DNA of 38,699 nt from Myxococcales bacterium (GTDB lineage: Bacteria > Myxococcota > Myxococcia > Myxococcales > JAJYLH01). The stretch spans positions 1 through 38,699 of the forward strand of contig JAJYLH010000052.1 in NCBI GenBank assembly GCA_021787845.1. Reading direction: 5' to 3'. Of this stretch, positions 33,586 to 38,699 are shown piece by piece; position 1 is the stretch's first letter; each line of letters starts with the position of its first letter. A program made the position numbers and the translations under genes. The notes below the pieces were generated by a model, which saw only the letters and a list, made by a program, of their open reading frames with translations, made no database searches and was not told the origin of the DNA.

Positions 33586-34808
33586 GAGGGTGTAGCCGAA
33601 AACTGGACAGGCGCCCGGATGGTGCGAGAAAGGGCCTCAGAGGAGGCTGGGATGGGCACCGAAGGGCAACGAGACGAAAGAACGGAGGGGAAGGAGTGCG
33701 AGGATTCGACGCGGCGTAGGCGGCGGCCGTTGAGCGAGGGAGATCTGGCGGCGCTACGCGAGCGGGTGACGACGCAGCCGGGGGTGCCCGCGGCGGAGCT
33801 GGTCGCCTTGATGGCGGAACGTGGCACGACGGTGAGCGCGACGGCGGTGTCGAAAGCGCTGGGTGAGATGGGCTTTCGGAAGGTGCGTCGGCAGCGGCCG
33901 CCGTCGATGCCGACGCCCCAGACGGCGCCGCGCTACACGACCGCCCATCGGCGCGAGCCGACGGCGACGATGTATCCGTCGAGCCTGACCGATGCGGAGT
34001 GGGCGATCTTGGAACCGGTGCTGGAAGCGTCGCGCGACCCGCGGGGATGCAAGCCGAAGCACGACCGGCGCCAGATGATGGACGCCGTGTTCTATCTCGT
34101 GCGCTCGGGTTGCCAGTGACGGATGCTGCCGAAGGGCTTCCCGCCCTGGACGGCGGTGTGGAGCGTGTTTCGGCGGCTGCGCGATTCTGGGGCGCTCGAT
34201 CGCAGCTATGACGCGCTCTTCACGCTCTGGCGCCAGGCCGCCGGGCGCAAGCCGGAACCCACGGCGGGCATCATCGACAGCCAAACCGTCAAGACGACAG
34301 AAAAAGGGGGCCTTTGTGGCTACGATGCGGGCAAAAAGACCAAGGGTCGCAAGCGGCACGTGGTCGTCGAGGTGACCGGTCTGCCGATGGCGATTTGCCT
34401 CCAGCCGGCGAGCACGCAGGACCGCGATGGCGCACTGGAGGTCATCGAGGCCGCGCACGCCAAATACGAGATGCTCAAAAAGCTCTGGGCCGACGGCGGC
34501 TACGCGGGCCGGTGCGAGGAGGAGATCCGAAAGGCCACCGGCTGCGAGCTCGAAATCGTCCGCCGCAGCGACGACGCTCCCCGGGTGTCGTGGATTGCCG
34601 AGGGTCAGCCGCTGCCCGTGGCCGCCGGCTTCAAGGTCGTCAAGTGGCGATGGATCGTCGAGCGTACCTTTGGCTGGCTCGGACGCTACCGTCGCCTGAG
34701 CAAGGACTACGAACAGTCCCCCCAGAGCTCCCTCGCCTGGATCCGGCTCGCCCTCGCCTGGCTTCTCGTGCGCCGCTTGGCCGCCTCATGACTTTTAAGA
34801 CATCCTCC
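33586..34808 (+). mobile_element. IS5-type insertion sequence (IS427-like)
   Basis: A 1.2-kb element whose left end begins GAGGGTGTAGCCGAAAAC and whose right end is the imperfect inverse (plus strand ...CTTTTAAGACATCCTC, reverse GAGGATGTCTTAAAAG). It encodes one transposase interrupted by a stop. Length and terminal pattern fit the IS5 family, IS427 subgroup. A clear target duplication is not visible. Exact ends are uncertain by 1-2 bases. Confidence 0.8.
33652..34791 (+). pseudogene. IS5-family transposase with N-terminal HTH extension, in-frame TGA
   Basis: ATG at 33652 follows AGAGGAGGCTGGG. Residues ~25-90 form an HTH-like extension (RRRRPLSEGDLAALRERVTT, PGVPAAELVALMAERGTTVS, then SKALGEMGFRKVRRQ) unlike standard IS5 openers. 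A normal IS5/IS427 transposase follows: YPSSLTDAEWAILEPVL, AVFYLVRSGCQ. There the expected Trp codon TGG is TGA (34117-34119), after which the same frame continues RMLPKGFPPWTAVWSVFRRL. DDE motifs are IIDSQTVKTTEKGG, WADGGYAG and WIVERTFGWLGRYRRLS. A single base change accounts for the interruption. Unless a suppressor or another copy acts, it is inactive. Confidence 0.85.
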
Positions 34809-35384
34809 ATGGACTTCGCTGACCCCCTCGGGCTCGCCGAACGGCTCCTCTCCGCCGGCGACGAAGCGGCGGCGCTCGCGGCCTACGAACAAGCGGCCCG
34901 AGAAGCGCGCGCCCGATTCGATCCGCTGACCGAGGCGTGTGCCAAGCTCGGCACCGGGGACGTGCACCGGCTCGCCGGCAACGACGAGGCGGCTCGCGCG
35001 GCGTACGAGGAGGCGGCCCAGCGCGCGGTGGAGGGCGGCAGCGTGCTCGTCGAGGCCGATGCCCACTTCGCCTTGGCCCTGACCGCGTTCGACGCCGGGC
35101 GCTCGAAGGACGGTCACGACGCGCTCCTGGAGGCGATGGAGCTCTATCGGCGAGAGCCAGGCGATGCGGCGAAGTCGCGGCTGGCGCGGTCGGTGCGGCT
35201 GTACGGCGAGCACCTCACGGTGCTCGGGAACGCGGTCGAAGCCAATCGAGCCTTGGAGTTGGCGCGGTCGATCTACCGGGAGCTGGGCGATGCCGGTGCC
35301 GCCGCCTCCGTCGACGAGGACTTGAAGCGCATCGAAGCCGACCGGCGCCGGGCGGTGGCCACAAACCCTACCGCTCCTCGCTGA
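34809..35384 (+). CDS. TPR-repeat protein, leader displaced by an insertion
   Basis: A 191-residue soluble helical protein with tetratricopeptide-like repeats: AERLLSAGDEAAALAAYEQA, GDVHRLAGNDEAARAAYEEA, AHFALALTAFDAGRSKDGHD, GEHLTVLGNAVEANRALELA. The natural start is probably ATG 34809 (MDFADPLGLAERLL), directly at the right end of the IS5-type element. Its original ribosome site appears to be GGGAGG at 33576, 1.2 kb upstream on the other side of the element. Translation may now start at ATG 34788, which overlaps the transposase stop (ATGA), adding seven residues. TPR proteins act as protein-protein scaffolds; partners unknown. The gene itself is intact. Confidence 0.78.
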   Translation: MDFADPLGLAERLLSAGDEAAALAAYEQAAREARARFDPLTEACAKLGTGDVHRLAGNDEAARAAYEEAAQRAVEGGSVLVEADAHFALALTAFDAGRSKDGHDALLEAMELYRREPGDAAKSRLARSVRLYGEHLTVLGNAVEANRALELARSIYRELGDAGAAASVDEDLKRIEADRRRAVATNPTAPR

Positions 35385-35514
35385 GCTTGCTGGTCTCGTC
35401 GTAGCGGCGCAGCGGTCGCCCAGACGATCTCTCGGACCCTACCGCTCCGCTCTTCGCGCAAGAGCAAGGTGCCGCGCGTTCCGGAATCCCGCAAGAACAG
35501 AAGGAGCGGAATAT

Positions 35515-35640
35515 CTTCTCGATGAACCGCGGCAACCCGCCGTGCTCCTCACGCGCGATGCGGAGGGCCTCTTCGAGATTCTTGCGCACCGCATGGTGGA
35601 GCACGCTCGTTTCCGGCCGGCTACGCCCGTGGAAGCGGAG
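35515..35640 (-). pseudogene. IS91-type transposase N-terminal relic
   Basis: Minus-strand reading GRKRACSTMRCARISKRPSA and, in the adjacent frame, LHHAVRKNLEEALRIAREEH-GGLPRFIEKIF correspond to RPEASVLHRVVREHLDEFLR-AAREEHGGLPRFI of the 4697-6269 transposase. Homology stops after RFIEKIFRS at about 35515. It is the third IS91-type remnant in the window and sits between the TPR gene and the large lipoprotein gene. Confidence 0.75.
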
Positions 35641-35674
35641 AGGCGCATCGGCTCAGGTGGACTTGGAGCGGGAG

Positions 35675-37951
35675 TTACCGCTTGATCTCCGTTTCAGCGA
35701 AGGCGCGAACGTCCGTCGCCAGCCCGTCCATGTTCGTGGAGTTGAACTGCATCAGGCTCTGGTAGTCCGAGGGTCCAGTCTGGGCTCCAAGCGAAACCGC
35801 CTCCACCAGGAGCCGGGGATTCTGCGTGTTCGCCGACCCGTCCGCGTTGTTCCCGTTCGGCAGGAAGTAGTCGGTGAAGCTATCAACCGGTTCCTGCTCC
35901 ACTGGGTACGGTACCGGGATTTCGTACGACTTCTGGTCCGCCGGCAAGTAGATAGTCCACTCCCCCTCGTTGTTCGTGCCACCGATGTCCACCCGCCAGA
36001 AAGACGTGCCGTCGGGCGCCGGGCCGAAGGTGACCGTCCGGTCGGCCAACGAAGGCTGGGGGATGTCCATGAACGAGGTGTTCCCATCGTTCGTGAGGTC
36101 GATCTTGTTCGGAGCGACTGGGCTTCCAGAGAGGTCGCCCGGGAACGCAACCAACCCAGACATGATCGTTCCGTCCGTATCGGCTCCAATCAGCGGCGGC
36201 AAGTCCACGGCCAGCGCGAGGGTGAAGAGCGGCGAGGTCTCGAATCCATGACTGCGCGAGGCCATCGGAAGCGAAAGCTCACCCGCCTCGAGGCCGGGAG
36301 CGTCCGCATCGACTTCGTCGCTGCCGGAGCTGTCGCTACCGGCCGCGAGCCCGAGCGGAACGACTCCCTGCGACCCGGCGGCCGCCCCACCGACGACAAT
36401 GACGTTCTTCAGCTCCTTGGTCGACCCGTCCGGCATCGTGGCTGACGGCAGGCTTGGCAACTCTACGGTGTTCTTCACCCGAGGAGCCTGGTCGAGCTTC
36501 AAGCCGTCATCGAGGGTGCTCGCGCTGCCGGCGTCCGCGTCAAACGATACGCCCGTGTAGACGCCGGACTGGAGCGGACCGAGAAGCGAGATGAGGGTGG
36601 GCACGAGCGCGGCCACGTTGACGTTCTTGGCGCTGCCTTGGGCGAGGATCGGAGCGAGCGCGTCGGCGATCTTGGCCGACTCCGTGTTCCCGCCGAACCC
36701 CCAAAACGCGCGGACCCCCAGCGGGCTCCGAATCTGGTACCAGCCTTTGGTCATGTAGTTATCCCGGCCAAGCATCGTGCCCTCCGGCAGGGGAATCGGG
36801 TCGGGCGAGAGGCCCGGCATGCCTGTAGGGACCACGTTGCCGACGAGGCTGTCGAACCCCTGGTCAAGCTCGATATCAGCGAGGCTACCGGGTATCGCCC
36901 GCCCGACCAGGGCAAGGTGAACGTCGCCCTGAGCATCGGGAAGACCGGCGAAGTCGTCCGCGAGCATGCCCCCGTTGACGAGCCCGACTTGCGCTGGCTT
37001 GAGGTAGACGACGAAGTCGGTTCCGGGTACGTCAACCAAGGACAGCACTGCGTAGCCGGTGTGCATGACGGTGATATCACCGTTCTTCCAATATGGCGTA
37101 ACGAAAGTGGACCCTATGCCATCATCGTCGGTGGTAGCCCCCGCGCTATAGAGATAGTTGTCTTCCGTTCCATGGTATCCAAAGAAAACCTTCGCACCGC
37201 TGATGGGCTTGCCGGTCGCGGCATCCACGACCACCATGCGCGCCGTGCCCGCGGCGGCCTTCGCGTAGTTCACCACGTTGGCGGGTGTGCACTTCCTCTT
37301 CCCGATGGTCGCGTTCACTGTAAGCGCACCGGTTGTCGAGCCGCCGGTCAACGTGCCGGTCGAATCGATCGTCGCGCCGGTCGAGCCCGTGTCGGTGATG
37401 CTCCAGGTGACCGGCCCCTGATAGGCCAGACCGTTCCCCTGTGGGGCCGCACCCGCGGCCCGTTGGCCGTGTGGGCTCACGGCGAAGACGGAGAGCTTCG
37501 TCGTGTCGCCCTCGTGGACGATAGCGTTTTGAGGTAGCACCATGCACTTCGCCACGTCATCCGCGGTGGGACAAGAGGTACACTGCCCGTCGAGGCAACA
37601 CTGGCTGATGGTGCAGTCGTGGTTCGAACCGCACACCGGCATCACGCACGCAGCGTCGTAGCAGACGCGGCCCACGTAGCTCGGGTCGAACTTCGAGAGC
37701 GCATGGCAGTCGCCGTCCGACTGGCACACCGCAACGCAAGCCTTCGGGTTGCCGAGCACCACCCAGTTGTCCTGCTGCTTCGCGTTTCCGTCCGCGCAAT
37801 CCAGCGCGCTCTCCGGATGACAGGTCTTCGCATCCAGAGGGTTCTTGCAGGGACTCGTCGCCGTCTCGTGCTTCACCGGCCGCGTGCAGCCGGTCATCCC
37901 GAGGGCCGTCACCGCAACCGCAGCTGTCAGGAGTCGTATCACTCGTCGCAT
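35675..37951 (-). CDS. Large multi-domain surface lipoprotein with Cys-rich head
   Basis: A 758-residue protein. ATG at 37951 follows GGGAGGCAGGCG; longer frames to 38032 lack a site. Signal MRRVIRLLTAAVAVTALGMTGC with lipobox GMTGC. Residues ~35-125 hold about 14 cysteines (CKNPLDAKTCHPES, CVAVCQSDGDCHALS, CGSNHDCTISQCCLDGQC). A bacterial Ig-like (Big2) segment follows (GPVTWSITDTGSTGATIDST) at about 180-230. Next is a carboxypeptidase-regulatory-like beta domain (ARMVVVDAATGKPISGAKVF to YAVLSLVDVPGTDFVVYLKP) at about 240-330. The rest is Gly/Asp-rich and unknown. A Cys-knot head plus Ig-like domains is common in Myxococcota surface proteins. No enzymatic motif was found. Confidence 0.85.
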   Translation of the reverse strand: MRRVIRLLTAAVAVTALGMTGCTRPVKHETATSPCKNPLDAKTCHPESALDCADGNAKQQDNWVVLGNPKACVAVCQSDGDCHALSKFDPSYVGRVCYDAACVMPVCGSNHDCTISQCCLDGQCTSCPTADDVAKCMVLPQNAIVHEGDTTKLSVFAVSPHGQRAAGAAPQGNGLAYQGPVTWSITDTGSTGATIDSTGTLTGGSTTGALTVNATIGKRKCTPANVVNYAKAAAGTARMVVVDAATGKPISGAKVFFGYHGTEDNYLYSAGATTDDDGIGSTFVTPYWKNGDITVMHTGYAVLSLVDVPGTDFVVYLKPAQVGLVNGGMLADDFAGLPDAQGDVHLALVGRAIPGSLADIELDQGFDSLVGNVVPTGMPGLSPDPIPLPEGTMLGRDNYMTKGWYQIRSPLGVRAFWGFGGNTESAKIADALAPILAQGSAKNVNVAALVPTLISLLGPLQSGVYTGVSFDADAGSASTLDDGLKLDQAPRVKNTVELPSLPSATMPDGSTKELKNVIVVGGAAAGSQGVVPLGLAAGSDSSGSDEVDADAPGLEAGELSLPMASRSHGFETSPLFTLALAVDLPPLIGADTDGTIMSGLVAFPGDLSGSPVAPNKIDLTNDGNTSFMDIPQPSLADRTVTFGPAPDGTSFWRVDIGGTNNEGEWTIYLPADQKSYEIPVPYPVEQEPVDSFTDYFLPNGNNADGSANTQNPRLLVEAVSLGAQTGPSDYQSLMQFNSTNMDGLATDVRAFAETEIKR

Positions 37952-38028
37952 CGCCTGCCTCCCTTCATCCCAGCGCGCCGATCTGCATCGGCGCGGCATC
38001 TCCGCAGTAGGAGCACCGAACTCGTCCG

Positions 38029-38620
38029 TCACGGCTTCGAGATGACCAGGCGGAAACCCAGGGCAGCGCCGCGGTAGTTTCCATCGGGCGGCGTTCGGGC
38101 AGCAGCACGCACGCTCCCAGCGGCCGCGTACCAGGCTCCTCCACGGTAAATCCGCCGCCCTGGCGCGTCTGTCGGACCAGTCGGATCCGTCACCGGTGAC
38201 GTGGGATACTGCCCGTATTCATCCCATACCCACTGATCGACGTTCCCGAGGATGTCATACAGACCCCAGTCGTTCGGCTCCTTTGCCTTCACTGGTTCAA
38301 CCCCGCTCGGGGAGTCTCCAGCCCACCAGGCAATCGGATCCAAGACAGGGTTCGGCTCGGTTCGACCTGTCAACGTCGAGGTACCATTGTAGGTTCCGGT
38401 CGTTGTTCCTGCCCGAGCGGCATATTCCCACTCGGCCTCGGTGGGCAACCGATAGCCTTGGCAGGTCAAACCGGCGAACGTGATGCCGGTGCAGGAATAG
38501 TCGCCGTCGCAGCCACTCTTGTCCTCCGGGCAGCCGCTTCCTGCGGTACCTGTACAGTCCGTCAGGACATAGCAATCGGGTGCGGCTATTCTGAAACCAC
38601 ATGGAGATGAGCCTTCTGGT
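38029..38620 (-). pseudogene. FGE/sulfatase-modifying-factor domain protein, 5' truncated
   Basis: The minus-strand frame reads DCYVLTDCTGTAGSGCPEDK, DYSCTGITFAGLTCQGYRLP, TEAEWEYAARAGTTTGTYNG, NDWGLYDILGNVDQWVWDEY, IYRGGAWYAAAGSVRAAART, and ends GFRLVISKP. GYRLPTEAEWEYAARAG, the GLYDILGNVxQWVWD segment and the RGGAW...R.A.R segment are the core of the FGE-sulfatase (formylglycine-generating enzyme-like) domain. The N-terminal half of the domain is missing. Upstream of DCYVL the frame has no start codon within the window and meets the tail of another gene (38586-38699). Known relatives include formylglycine-generating enzymes and many non-catalytic Cys-rich lipoproteins of Myxococcota; the catalytic Cys pair of FGE is not visible. 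Confidence 0.75.
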
Positions 38621-38699
38621 GGGCTGGGGCGGAGCGTAGGATGACGTTGCGTGGGTTGCCGTCGGCGTAGCGGGAGAGGTGGTTGCGCGCCTGTTCGCG
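38586..38699 (-). CDS. C-terminal tail of an unidentified gene (runs off the window)
   Basis: Open to the window edge and ending in TAG at 38588-38586. Reads REQARNHLSRYADGNPRNVI, LRSAPAHQKAHLHVVSE. I do not recognise it with certainty; its abrupt junction with the truncated FGE gene suggests a mobile element or a rearrangement end. Partial: only the last 37 residues are in the window. Confidence 0.4.
   Translation of the reverse strand, partial: REQARNHLSRYADGNPRNVILRSAPAHQKAHLHVVSE

Noticed and set aside
33057-33827. Minus-strand gene between the dehydrogenase operon and the IS5-type element
   Set aside because: The frame overlaps the dehydrogenase 3' end and the IS, is Arg-rich and shows no domain. 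It lacks independent support.
34117-34119. Programmed readthrough or recoding of TGA (Trp or Sec) in the IS5-type transposase
   Set aside because: No selenocysteine or recoding signal is visible. The position is a conserved Trp, so a simple TGG-to-TGA mutation is the plain explanation.

Overview
This is a GC-rich (roughly two-thirds G+C) bacterial chromosomal window. It encodes many lipobox lipoproteins, Cys-rich exported proteins, an ECF-like sigma factor, an H1-like basic protein, a sulfatase-modifying-factor (FGE) domain and acyl-CoA dehydrogenase pairs. That mix fits a Myxococcota/Deltaproteobacteria-like organism. This is an inference from gene style only; there is no rRNA or other marker gene here. 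No tRNA, rRNA or CRISPR array was recognised.

Layout. 1-780: a duplicated 5' fragment of an MFS transporter gene joined to the 3' end of an IS91-type element. 871-1416: sigma factor. 1493-4199 (minus): an alternating four-gene unit (secreted beta-sandwich-like protein, Cys-rich lipoprotein, second copy of each), in which the second large gene has a +1 shift in a G7 tract. 4455-6270 (minus): a dead IS91-type transposase broken by several small hairpin repeats. 6623-7720 (minus): unknown protein. 7971-8292: a 21/41-bp tandem array. 8666-12635 (plus): MFS transporter, GH36-like lipoprotein, H1-like protein. 13097-14632 (minus): AAA ATPase with a C-terminal PD-(D/E)XK-like nuclease. 15358-16689 (plus): SEC-C protein. 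17124-24359 (minus): a complete six-gene ABC export system (TolC, HlyD, two ATPases, two permeases; YbhGFSR-like with the double ATPase split). 24360-25811: hairpin repeats and decayed coding sequence. 25812-26531: cold-shock protein, terminator and a small unknown gene. 27049-28929: lipase-like lipoprotein. 28999-33184: a tightly coupled operon of an extended SDR, an acetoacetate-decarboxylase-like protein and two acyl-CoA dehydrogenase subunits. 33586-34808: an IS5-type element lying exactly between the ribosome site and start codon of a TPR gene. 35515-38699 (minus): IS91 relic, a large multi-domain lipoprotein and a truncated FGE protein abutting a foreign gene tail.

The strongest systems are: (i) the duplicated secreted-protein/lipoprotein cassette at 1.5-4.2 kb, which I cannot match to a described system; (ii) the SDR/ADC-like/paired-ACAD operon, where the second dehydrogenase has lost the catalytic Glu and probably works only as a partner of the first; and (iii) at least four families of short hairpin repeats, several arranged as inverted pairs like REPINs or small MITEs. 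These repeats sit in gene gaps, inside the dead transposase and inside the exporter operon, and appear to have been active in shaping the window.
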